64,000 nucleotides of DNA from Roseiarcus sp963730555 (lineage in GTDB: Bacteria > Pseudomonadota > Alphaproteobacteria > Rhizobiales > Beijerinckiaceae), in the NCBI GenBank assembly GCA_963730555.1, contig CAVSSS010000011.1, positions 248,001 through 312,000 on the forward strand, read 5' to 3'. Shown piece after piece: positions 16,078 to 24,171 of the stretch. The translations under genes and the position numbers were made by a program. The notes beneath the pieces are model-generated. The model saw only the letters and a program-made list of their open reading frames with translations. It had not been told where the DNA came from and searched no databases. How positions within the stretch are numbered: the stretch's first letter is position 1; the number at the start of each line of letters is the position of its first letter.

Positions 16078-16881
16078 ATGACCGACAAGCCGAAGCCGGT
16101 CGGATATTTCAGCGAGCAGACGATCCGTGACCTGCAGAGCAGTTTGGGCGACGTTCACGGTCGATACAACGAGTTGCGTAGAAAGTTGCTCGCGCGGCCT
16201 TACAAGAACCCTCGAGCGAGGGAGTTCGCCTATCAGGGTTTCTGCCGCCGGCTGAGCACCCTGATCCACTGCATCGACAAGGTGTTCGCAGAGCTGCCGC
16301 CTGAGCTTGAGGCAATCCCGAGTCACGAAGTAGTTGTGGATGCCGCTACGGCCATCCAGGCATTCGTGTTCAATGCGTTCGGCTGCCTCGACAACCTGGC
16401 GTGGATCTGGGTGGAGGAGAGGCCGGTCATGGACAAGAACGGCGATCCGCTTGACCGCGGGCGTGTCGGCCTTGGCAAGAAGAGCAAGGAAGTCAGGGAC
16501 TCGTTCTCGCCCGACTTCGTCGCTTACCTCGACAAGCGGCAGCCGTGGGTCGACCATCTCAAGGATTTCCGCGATGCGCTCGCGCACCGCATTCCGCTCT
16601 ACATCCCTCCATTCTTCGTCGATCCCAAGCACATCGACGAGTACAACCGGCTTGAGATGGAATCGGAAGCGGCCCTGGGCCGTCTCGACTTTGATCTTTA
16701 CGCTAAGCTGCAGGCCGAGCAAAAGGGCCGGCTGGGATTCTATCGGCCTTGGATGGTGCACTCCGTCAGCGAGGAATCGCGTCGCGTCCCATTCCATGAG
16801 CAGATGCTGAACGACTATCTGACCATCGACGAGTTCGGCAGGGAGATGCTGACCGAGATCGACCGTCACGCCCGCCCCTGA
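16078..16881 (+). CDS. Uncharacterised protein with HEPN-like RxxxxH motif
   Basis: The protein has 267 residues from MTDKPKPVGYFSEQT, preceded by a GGAGAG ribosome site; a 19-residue longer start at 16021 is less likely. It is all-helical by composition, with no signal peptide. KDFRDALAHRIPLYIPP contains an R-x4-H motif, the mark of HEPN ribonucleases, and FGCLDNLAWIWVEER resembles the helix that packs against it. HEPN proteins often work as toxins or antiviral RNases. It is divergent from the AlbA_2 protein. The HEPN call rests on one motif and helical context, so treat it as a hypothesis. Confidence 0.55.
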   Translation: MTDKPKPVGYFSEQTIRDLQSSLGDVHGRYNELRRKLLARPYKNPRAREFAYQGFCRRLSTLIHCIDKVFAELPPELEAIPSHEVVVDAATAIQAFVFNAFGCLDNLAWIWVEERPVMDKNGDPLDRGRVGLGKKSKEVRDSFSPDFVAYLDKRQPWVDHLKDFRDALAHRIPLYIPPFFVDPKHIDEYNRLEMESEAALGRLDFDLYAKLQAEQKGRLGFYRPWMVHSVSEESRRVPFHEQMLNDYLTIDEFGREMLTEIDRHARP

Positions 16882-16893
16882 TGAGGCGCAGCT

Positions 16894-17108
16894 ATGATCC
16901 GGATCGAAATCTCAGCCTCCGCCTATGCCGCGCTTGCCGCGGCGACGACGCGTGGGCTTGTGGAGGCGCAGCGGAGCCCCACAGGCGGGTTTTACCTCTG
17001 GCTGGACGAAGAGAGCCGACGCTGAACCGCCTCTCGGCCTCCAGGCGGCCCTCAGAGGGCTACAGCGAGGCGATCATCCGCCTTGCCGGCGAGGATGCCC
17101 TGGCATGA
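16894..17108 (+). pseudogene. Small unknown mobile-element protein, frameshifted
   Basis: MIRIEISASAYAALAAATTR...SPTGGFYLWLDEES is read to a TGA at 17023-17025. One base away the sequence continues as TLNRLSASRRPSEGYSEAII to 17108. Joined, it gives a ~70-residue protein of the small conserved type found next to recombinases in Hyphomicrobiales elements. The function is unknown. One indel near 17015 breaks it. Confidence 0.5.
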
Positions 17109-17427
17109 TGAAGCAACGCATCAAGACTTCTCTCTGCCAGTGCCGTTCTCACGTGCGCGGTGTTCGGCGCAGCAGTGGCGGGGCCTCTCAGTGACGCCTA
17201 TGCGGCTAATCATCGAGGAGACTACGCGACGGCCTACGCGCTCGCACGGCCGCTGGCAGATCAGGGCGACGCCGAGGCGCAGTACTTTCTCGCCGACTTG
17301 TACTTGGTCGGCCATGGGGTCCCACGGTCCCTACGCGAGGGTCGCACGCGACGATCTGACCACGAAAATGACCCCCGCGCAGGTTGCCGAGGCGCAGCGG
17401 CTGGCGAGCGAATGGAAGCCAAAGTAG
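17105..17427 (+). pseudogene. Secreted Sel1-repeat-like protein, frameshifted
   Basis: A signal-peptide-like start (MKQRIK, then LLSASAVLTCAVFGAAVAG one frame over) leads to HRGDYATAYALARPLADQGD and AEAQYFLADLYLVGHGVP, a Sel1/TPR-type repeat. A further shift near 17320 gives MTPAQVAEAQRLASEWKPK at the end. At least two indels. Such small periplasmic Sel1 proteins are common and of unknown function. Confidence 0.6.
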
Positions 17428-17447
17428 AGCCGAGGCGTAGTCAACCT

Positions 17448-17494
17448 CCGCAAGCTTCCGCAGTTCTCCGCAAGTCACCGCAGCATAGCGCAAG
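17448..17494. repeat. Five CCGCAAG repeats at exact 10-bp period
   Basis: CCGCAAG/CCGCAG/CCGCAAG/CCGCAG/GCGCAAG begin at 17448, 17458, 17468, 17478 and 17488, exactly one helical turn apart. They lie 17 bases upstream of a parS-like palindrome. Such phasing suggests cooperative protein binding on one face of the DNA. Confidence 0.6.
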
Positions 17495-17510
17495 CATACG
17501 GCTACAAATC

Positions 17511-17526
17511 TGTTTCACATGAAACA
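17511..17526. promoter_or_regulatory. parS-like palindrome (15/16 match)
   Basis: TGTTTCACATGAAACA differs from the canonical ParB site TGTTTCACGTGAAACA at one base. It lies between the phased repeat and the gene at 17563. No parAB genes are in the window. Confidence 0.55.
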
Positions 17527-17562
17527 GTATGCGCCGGCCGTAAACTTGGCGTATATTGAGCC

Positions 17563-17946
17563 ATGCTTGCCGCCCAATTGCGACCCGAATGCCCGCCGAT
17601 CAACAAAAGCCATGATCCGTTTAAGATCGCGGGCGTCGACATGCGTTCGGAAGCAGGCCGCAGATTCCGCGATCTTGCCGCTCGCGTCATTGCCGAGCAT
17701 GGCCCGGACCTCGATCCGACCAAGGTCCGCGAGCTTGCTGGGTTGAGGCTCAACGTGGAGATCACGCAGGCGGCGCTCGTCAACGGCGATCCGAAGGCGC
17801 GCAACGATCTCGTTCGGCTGTCGAACCTCGCCAAGCGCGCCGAGCGCGAGCTGCGCGCGAGCAAGCGTGCGGCGGCTACCGCGCCGCCCTCAAGCCTTCA
17901 CGAACGGCTCGCCGCCAAATACGCCGCCAAAGGCGGTCAGCCGTGA
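17563..17946 (+). CDS. Probable terminase-associated small protein
   Basis: The protein has 127 residues, mostly helical and charged: SEAGRRFRDLAARVIAEHGP, then KVRELAGLRLNVEITQAALV and RNDLVRLSNLAKRAERELRASKRAA, ending in a flexible tail (HERLAAKYAAKGGQP). It directly precedes the terminase large-subunit pseudogene (16-base gap), the position of a small terminase or packaging adaptor, but no helix-turn-helix is obvious. Start choice is uncertain: ATG at 17563 has a weak ribosome site and ATG at 17641 is possible. Intact as given. Confidence 0.6.
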   Translation: MLAAQLRPECPPINKSHDPFKIAGVDMRSEAGRRFRDLAARVIAEHGPDLDPTKVRELAGLRLNVEITQAALVNGDPKARNDLVRLSNLAKRAERELRASKRAAATAPPSSLHERLAAKYAAKGGQP

Positions 17947-17961
17947 CAACTATCATCGGCC

Positions 17962-19399
17962 ATGAGCGACGCCGAGTGCTTCGGCCCATGGTTCGAGGGC
18001 GAGAGCTGGGTTGCCTGGAAGGCGATCCTGAAGGCCGCCTTCGCCTTGCCGATGTCGCGAGCCGAGTTGATCACGTTCGGCGACCTGTCAGGCGGTCGCT
18101 CTCCCCCGACGAAGCGTGTGCGCGAACTGATTGTCACGGCAGGCCGTCGCGCGGGAAGACTCCATCGCCTCGCTGCTGGCGACCTTCGCGACCACGATCG
18201 AGCAGGGACACCTTGGCAAACTGCGCCCTGGCGAGGTGGCGGTCGTGCAGTGCCTTGCGGTCGATCGGGATCAGGCTCGGATCGTCCTTTCGTACATCAA
18301 GGCCTTTTTCGATGCGATTCCGGATCTGAAGGCAATGGTCGTTCGCGAAACGCGCTTCGGCTTGGAACTGAGCAATCGCGTGTCGATTGAGGTGACGACG
18401 AACAATTTCAGGCAGTCGCGCGGTCGCACAGTGCTTCTGGCGATCCTCGATGACGTAGCATTTTATCGGAGTGATGACAGCGCGAGCCCCGATCAAGAAG
18501 TTTATCGCGCGATCACGCCGTCACTGGCAACGCTCCCGAACTCCATGTTGATCGCGATCTCGAGCCCGTATCGCAAGGCGGGGCTGCTCTTCGACAAATG
18601 GAAGGCCTGCTTCGGCAAGGACGACGAAGAGGTGCTCGTCGTTCAGGCATCGAGCCTGCAATTAAATCCGAGCCTCGACCCTGGCGTTGTCACGCGCGCT
18701 TACGCGGCCGATCCGGCTGCGGCTCGCGCGGAATGGGGCGGTCAGTTCCGCGACGACATCGGGACCTATGTCCCGACCGAGTTGATTGAAGCCGCCGTCG
18801 ACGTGGGCGTGCTTGTACGGCCACCGAAGCCTGGGGTATGGTATCGCGCGTTCGTCGACGCCGCCTCGGGGGTTGGCGCCGACAGTTTCGCCCTCGCCAT
18901 CGCCCATCAAGACAAGAACGAGGTCATTCTCGACCTCGCGCATGAGATCAAGCCGCCGTTCTCGCCTGACAGCGCGATTGGCGAATGCGCCTCACTGCTC
19001 AAGTCCTACGGACTCCGCGCCTGCAATGGCGACAAGTACAGCGCCGGATTTGTGATCGAGGGCTTCGCCAAGGCGGGGATCAGTTACACTTACAGTGAAC
19101 GCGATCGTTCTGCGATCTATGTCGAGACGCTAAGCCTGTTCACGTCAGGCCGCGCCCGTCTCGTCGACAATCGAAAACTCGTTTCGTAGTTCTCAAGCCT
19201 TGAGCGCCGCACGAGTTCGGTTGGCCGTGACCGCGTCGACCACGGGCGCGAAGGCCATGACGATTTGTGCAACGCCGCCTCGGGCGCGCTGGGCTTGGCC
19301 TCTGGCATCGGCGGCCCGCCGCCGCTCAACATTTCAGATGAAGCGATCGAGATGCTCCGCAGAATGCGGCCGTGGCGCTCCGAGTTTTCGTATCAATAA
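17962..19399 (+). pseudogene. Phage-type terminase large subunit, frameshift plus amber stop
   Basis: The N-terminal frame MSDAECFGPWFEGESWVAWK...TKRVRELIVTAGRRAG carries the Walker-A-like end. Loss of one base near 18160 shifts to DSIASLLATFATTIEQGHLG, with the Walker-B-like strand RTVLLAILDDVAFYRSDDS, the coupling motif ISSPYRKAG, and the nuclease acidic residues in YRAFVDAASGVGADSFALAI. An in-frame TAG (19187-19189) after NRKLVS interrupts the usual FSSLERRTSSVGRDRVDHG tail, which stays open to 19399. The expected full length is ~480 residues, so only point lesions separate it from an intact protein. It would package DNA in a prophage or gene-transfer element, but no capsid genes are nearby. 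Confidence 0.75.
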
Positions 19400-19622
19400 T
19401 GAAAGGGACCAAGCTCTGACTATGCTGGGCCCTCTGCCCAGCCCTTGCGGACGAATCACGAGAGGAAGCGCACTGTCGTCGCCTTGTGATGCCGCCCAAA
19501 CCTGGTCCGAAGGCGCCAGACGCTTGAAAAACGGACTCGGGATCGTAGCCAGCGGCGCGGCCATTGCTCGGGAGGCGATTCTGATTGAGGAGTTCTCAGT
19601 CTCGACCGCGCACAAAAGCCCA

Positions 19623-20175
19623 TCAAGTCCCGCAGAATGTCCGGAAGACGCGTTCATTTGGGTGAGGTGGGTTCGCGTAGTCGGTCAAGACCGCTTGATC
19701 CTCATAAGGTCGCGAGAGAACCGCCAGCAGCTCGGCAAACGGTGAATAGTCTCCATACTTGATCGCCGCGCCGAGCGCTTGCTCCACACGATGATTGCGC
19801 CGGATGAAGGCCGGATTAAGGTCCGCATGGCCTGAGCGCGTGCGTCGGGTTCGAGCCTCTCAGCGGCCAGACGCGATCGCCACCTCGCGACCCAACTGTC
19901 GTAGGCAGCGGGGTTCGCGAACAAGGCCTGCACATGGGCGTCAGCTTTCTCGTCGGCGGCGGCGCCACACAGCCGTCGGAAAGTCAATGTGAAGTCCGCG
20001 GCGTTTTCATGCATCGCTCGAAGAAGGGCTTGGGCGAGCTCGAGATCCCCTTCATCATTGCTGGAGAGTCCGAGCTTGTCTCGCATGCCGGCGAGCCAAT
20101 GCGCCTGAAAACGGGCCGTAAACGCGGAAATCGCCTCGTTCGCGAGTTCGACCGCCCGCTTCTAGTCGCAACCCG
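19623..20175 (-). pseudogene. selO: SelO (YdiU) protein adenylyltransferase, C-terminal remnant
   Basis: AVELANEAISAFTARFQAHW, LAGMRDKLGLSSNDEGDLEL and FTLTFRRLCGAAADEKADAH, then after one frameshift (near 19830) FIRRNHRVEQALGAAIKYGD...YEDQAVLTDYANPP...FRTFCGT at the end. This is the SelO C-terminal third, including the redox Cys in the FCGT tail. SelO transfers AMP to redox proteins. The kinase-like catalytic N-terminus is gone, so it is a relic at the right flank of the mobile region. Confidence 0.85.
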
Positions 20176-20238
20176 GTTGTTTTGGCGGTGCGGGAATGTC
20201 CCCAAAACCACTCATTTGCGGCACTCCAAACCCTAGCG

Positions 20239-20563
20239 TCATGCCATCTCATCCAAACGGTCTCCCAGCTGATTCAGTCCCCAACGGCGCGCAAGGGTCG
20301 ACGCTGAACCCCAATTCGGAGCCTGATCGGCGAGCGTGGGGAGCGGCGCTTTGGCGTCCATCGTCGCGATAAGCCGAGAGAGTTGCAGCATCTTTGCCTG
20401 CGTTTGAAAGAGACCGGCTTTGAGGACGCCATCAAGCGTGCCGCACCGTTGCACTAACTGAGCGGCGCGTTTTGGTCCGACCCCGGCAGCACCAGGCAGT
20501 TTGTCAGAAGGGTCACCGCGTAGCGCAATGAAGTCCGGCACTTGTCTTGGATCGACGCCATAT
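20239..20563 (-). pseudogene. 5'-3' exonuclease C-terminal fragment cut by IS21
   Basis: YGVDPRQVPDFIALRGDPSD, KLPGAAGVGPKRAAQLVQRC and GTLDGVLKAGLF form the helix-hairpin-helix (H3TH) region of Pol-I-type 5'-3' exonucleases, followed by the normal C-terminal helix QLGDRLDEMA. The N-terminal metal-binding half is absent; the frame runs directly into the left end of the IS21 element at 20564. The first ~20 residues of the open frame are IS-derived. Confidence 0.85.
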
Positions 20564-20675
20564 TGTTGATTTCCACTGAGAACTGACCCGGGCGCCACGG
20601 GTTTTTCCACCGAGAACTGACCCATGTTCGAACCTCGCCCCCTTGGCCTTGGCAGGGGGCATCGGAGTGATCGAC

Positions 20676-22208
20676 ATGGAGTTACTGAGCGTCATCCGGC
20701 GCTGGCACTACCGAGATTATTTCTCGATCCGAGAGATATCGCGGCGCACGGGGCTGTCGAGGAACACAGTCCGCAAATACCTGCGCTCGGACACCGTTGA
20801 ACCGAAGTTCAACATCCCTGACCGTCCGAGCAAGCTGGACCCTTACGCCGACAAGCTATCGCAGATGCTGCGGCAGGAGGCCGGGAAGTCCCGCAAGCAG
20901 AAGCGGACGACCAAGCAATTGCACGCCGATCTGGCCGCCCTCGGCTACGACGGCTCCTACAATCGCGTGGCGGCCTTCGCTCGCGACTGGAAGGCTGCTC
21001 GGCAACAAGAACAGAGGACGTGCGGCCGCGGCGTGTTCGTGCCGCTTGCGTTTCTGCCGGGCGAGGCGTTCCAGTTCGACTGGTCGGAAGATTGGGCGAT
21101 CATCGCCGGCGAGCGGACCAAGTTGCAGGTCGCTCACGTCAAGCTCTCCTACAGCCGCGCCTTCATTCTCCGCGCCTATCCGCAGCAGACCCACGAGATG
21201 CTGTTCGACGCCCACAACCACGCCTTCCGCGTCTTGGGGGGCGTGCCGCGGCGGGGCATTTACGACAATATGCGAACTGCCGTCGACAAGGTCGGCTGTG
21301 GAAAGGAGCGCCAAGTCAACGCGCGCTTCTCAGCCATGGTCAGCCACTTCCTGTTCGAGGCGGAGTTCTGCAATCCGGCTTCCGGCTGGGAGAAGGGGCA
21401 GATCGAGAAAAACGTCCAGGACGCGCGCCATCGGCTCTGGCAGCCCATGCCGCACTTCCCTTCTCTAGACGCGCTGAACGACTGGCTGGAGACGCGATGC
21501 CGAGAGCTTTGGGCATTGACGCCGCACGGCTCGCAAGCTGGCACGGTCGCCGATGCCTGGGCGGAAGAAGCGCAGCACTTGATGTCGCTTTCCAGGACGT
21601 TCGACGGCTTTGTCGAATACGCCAAGCGCGTGTCGCCGACGTGCCTGGTCCATCTGGACCGCAATCGCTACAGCGTGCCGGCCTCCTTCGCCAATCGTCC
21701 AGTCAGCGTACGAGTCTATCCCCAACGCATCGTTGTCGCCGCCGAGGGACAAGTCGTCTGCGAACATCGCCGCGTTTTTGCCCGCTCCCACCAACGCAAG
21801 AGTACGACCACCGTTTTCGACTGGCGGCACTATCTGGCGGTCATTCAGCGCAAGCCGGGAGCCCTGCGTAACGGCGCGCCGTTCGCCGAACTCCCGCCTG
21901 CCTTCCGGGCCTTACAACAGCGTATGCTCAAGACGCCGGGCGGCGACCGCGAGATGGTCGAGATCCTCGCCCTGGTTCTCCAGCACGACGAGCAAGCCGT
22001 GCTCGCCGCCGTCGAACTGGCGCTGGAGGCCGGCGCGCCAACGAAGACGCATATTCTGAACCTGCTGCACCGCTTGGTCGACGGAAAGCCGATGGACACG
22101 CCTCCGATAAAGGCGCCGCAGGCTCTGACTTTGACGAACGAACCGCAGGCTAACGTCGAGCGCTACGACGCGCTGCGCAAAGCCCGGGAGGCGCGTCATG
22201 CGTCATAA
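20676..22208 (+). CDS. istA: IS21 transposase IstA
   Basis: The 510-residue IstA starts at MELLSVIRRWHYRDYFSIRE; an 11-codon longer start at 20643 is less likely. It has an N-terminal helix-turn-helix (IREISRRTGLSRNTVRKYLR) and a DDE integrase core: GEAFQFDWSEDWAII (first Asp), a middle Asp around GIYDNMRTAVDK, and Glu in GWEKGQIEKNVQDARHRLW. A C-terminal barrel (HLDRNRYSVPASFANRPVSV) follows. It cuts and joins transposon ends, guided by IstB. Apparently intact. Confidence 0.93.
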   Translation: MELLSVIRRWHYRDYFSIREISRRTGLSRNTVRKYLRSDTVEPKFNIPDRPSKLDPYADKLSQMLRQEAGKSRKQKRTTKQLHADLAALGYDGSYNRVAAFARDWKAARQQEQRTCGRGVFVPLAFLPGEAFQFDWSEDWAIIAGERTKLQVAHVKLSYSRAFILRAYPQQTHEMLFDAHNHAFRVLGGVPRRGIYDNMRTAVDKVGCGKERQVNARFSAMVSHFLFEAEFCNPASGWEKGQIEKNVQDARHRLWQPMPHFPSLDALNDWLETRCRELWALTPHGSQAGTVADAWAEEAQHLMSLSRTFDGFVEYAKRVSPTCLVHLDRNRYSVPASFANRPVSVRVYPQRIVVAAEGQVVCEHRRVFARSHQRKSTTTVFDWRHYLAVIQRKPGALRNGAPFAELPPAFRALQQRMLKTPGGDREMVEILALVLQHDEQAVLAAVELALEAGAPTKTHILNLLHRLVDGKPMDTPPIKAPQALTLTNEPQANVERYDALRKAREARHAS

Positions 22209-22992
22209 CCCCGCCGCCGGCGCCGTCGTCATCATGCTGCGCACCCTCAAAATGCACGGCATGGCTCAGGCGGTCGGCGAGCTGACCGAGCAAGGCTCTC
22301 CGGCCTTTGAGGCGGCGCTGCCCATCCTATCGCAGCTCCTGAAGGCGGAGACAGCCGACAGGGAGGTGAGATCGACGGCCTATCAACTCAAGGCCGCTCG
22401 CTTTCCGAACTATCGCGATCTCGCCGGCTTCGACTTCGCCAGCAGTGAGGTCAACGAGGCGCTCGCGCGTCAACTACACCGCTGCGAGTTCCTCGAAGAC
22501 GCCCACAATGTCGTCCTGGTCGGCGGACCTGGCACAGGCAAGACGCATCTCGCCACTGCGATCGGCGTCCAGGCCATCGAACATCATCGTAAGCGCGTCC
22601 GCTTCTTCTCCACCGTCGAACTCGTCAACGCTCTCGAACAGGAGAAGCTTCAGGGCAAATCCGGCCAGATCGCGGCGCGACTTGCCCACTCCGATCTCGT
22701 CATCCTCGACGAGCTGGGCTACCTGCCGTTCAGCGCCTCCGGCGGAGCGTTGCTCTTCCATCTGCTGAGCAAGCTCTACGAGCGCGCCAGCGTCATCATC
22801 ACGACTAATCTCAGCTTCGGCGAATGGGCAACCGTGTTCGGCGACCCAAAGATGACGACCGCGTTGCTCGACCGCCTCACTCATCGCTGTCACATTCTTG
22901 AAACCGGAAACGACAGCTTCCGCTTCAAGAACAGCTCCGCGAAAGCCGCCAAACCCGCAAAGGAGAAACCTCGAAACTTGACGAACGCCTGA
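22198..22992 (+). CDS. istB: IS21 helper ATPase IstB
   Basis: This 264-residue DnaC-like AAA+ ATPase shows Walker A GGPGTGKTHLATAI, Walker B LVILDELGYLPF, and sensor I IITTNLSFGEW. It assembles on target DNA and activates IstA. It overlaps the IstA end by 11 bases. Apparently intact. Confidence 0.95.
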   Translation: MRHNPAAGAVVIMLRTLKMHGMAQAVGELTEQGSPAFEAALPILSQLLKAETADREVRSTAYQLKAARFPNYRDLAGFDFASSEVNEALARQLHRCEFLEDAHNVVLVGGPGTGKTHLATAIGVQAIEHHRKRVRFFSTVELVNALEQEKLQGKSGQIAARLAHSDLVILDELGYLPFSASGGALLFHLLSKLYERASVIITTNLSFGEWATVFGDPKMTTALLDRLTHRCHILETGNDSFRFKNSSAKAAKPAKEKPRNLTNA

Positions 22993-23063
22993 CCCCGAAA
23001 CCATCATCAAGCCGGGTCAGTTCTCAATGGAAATTCCGGGTCAAATCTCAGCGGAAATCGACA

Positions 23064-23426
23064 CGCTGCCGTCATGCAGATCCGATCCCGCAAGGTTGAG
23101 ATGCCCAGCGGCCTGAACTTGCCGTTGGCCTTCGGTATGTACACGCGTCTGATAGGGTCCGGTCGGTAAGTCTCCTGCCTGAGCGCAAGCGCCAGTTCGC
23201 CCAGCCATCGCTCGACCCCGTACGCCTCGACGGCCTCGAAGTCCTGACGGTCCACGCCCGGCGCGCCCTTGTTGGAGCGGCACTGAGCATAGGCGTGCGC
23301 CAGAATGTCCTCGCGGCTGATCTTGTCGTAGAGGGCGTAGAAGCGGTAGCCGGGTTCTGCCTTCGCTTTCGCGTGCAACGCCGTCTGCAGTTTCTGAACG
23401 CTGTCCGGAGTTGATAGGTTGCCCAA
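23064..23426 (-). pseudogene. ltrA: Group II intron reverse transcriptase, N-terminal 121 residues
   Basis: MGNLSTPDSVQKLQTALHAK to RDRICMTAA is identical to residues 1-121 of the intact enzyme at 53744-55075. It covers RT fingers blocks RT0-RT2 (CRSNKGAPGVDRQDFEAV, YIPKANGKFRPLGI) but not the YADD active site. The frame then runs 18 residues into IS21 sequence to 23007. Inactive. Confidence 0.9.
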
Positions 23427-23920
23427 TCTCCAGGTCCTTCACCGCGTCTTGCGTCTGCCTTGAACTGAGGCCCCTTCCCTCCCCCGGCGTTACCCGGCTT
23501 CAGCGGTACTACGAACCTCTCCGCCACCCCATAGCGCCCGGCCTCTCCCTCACGGGCGTCCGGTTGATCACCCTTGACCACGCCATGGGGCCTCCCGTGT
23601 TGCGTACGCTTTCCTTGTGTACGTGCTGCCGCCACTACCCCGGTGCAGCGGCTGGGCGTCGTCGTCGCTCATCTCACCCAGCCGTATCAGCCTTCCCCGA
23701 TAACGTTGTCGGGTCGGCCTGCACATCGTCCTTTTCGAGGTTTGCTCGGCGTTCACTCGCGTTGCGGCCCGCACACTCGCGCGGTCACCTATACGTGACC
23801 AGCTACACCGAAGGCTTCAGCCATTTCGTCACCTCCATGACTGCTCCGGTTGCTTCCGGCTGGAGCGTTTGCCGGGTGGGGCTTGCACCCACTGGAACGC
23901 GCCGCCTTCTCACGGCGCAC
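23064..23920 (-). mobile_element. Group II intron, 5' part (copy A), truncated by IS21
   Basis: From 23920 leftward the sequence matches the full intron at 53650-55569 with no differences noticed where compared. The 5' end GTGCGCC lies at 23920, followed by domain I and the RT gene start. The match stops at 23064, the outer edge of IS21, so about 1.06 kb of the 3' part is missing. Flanking exon bases GTCCGC-nn-TACGT also occur before copy B, consistent with retrohoming to a short target. Confidence 0.88.
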
Positions 23921-24171
23921 ACGTATCGCGGACGTAGCAGCCACAGCCCTAGTCGACTTTCACCTCGATGACTGCTCCGGTTGATTCCGGCTTCATGCTA
24001 ACTTGAGAACTTGGGACGCACAGCAACTGTCGACTTTGCAGACAACGAGCGTGTCGCCTGCGGAACGCAGCGACTTGGAGACCCATAGGCTGCTCCTCGA
24101 CAAATCGGGCGCTGGCCGCGAGCGCCGCTGACAAACCTACGACCGGCGCGCCGACGGCCTTTTGGCTTGCC

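Larger units (their letters stand above)
20564..23063 (+). mobile_element. IS21-family insertion sequence, complete
   Basis: The element is 2.5 kb with terminal inverted repeats: TGTTGATTTCCACTGAGAAC at the left end and, read inward, TGTCGATTTCCGCTGAGATT at the right end. Sub-repeats GAGAACTGACCC occur just inside both ends. It encodes IstA and IstB with an 11-base overlap. The left flank is an exonuclease gene and the right flank is the interior of a group II intron, so target copies cannot be compared. The flanks imply an adjacent deletion or a recombination between elements. Confidence 0.9.

Noticed and set aside
16881..17194. Overlapping short frames as separate genes
   Set aside because: They are better read as two small genes with indels than as several proteins.
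23411..23971. Long open frame antisense to the intron RT start, repeated at 55060-55575
   Set aside because: It overlaps intron domain I RNA and the RT start on the other strand and is repeated only because the intron is repeated; no ribosome site or family.
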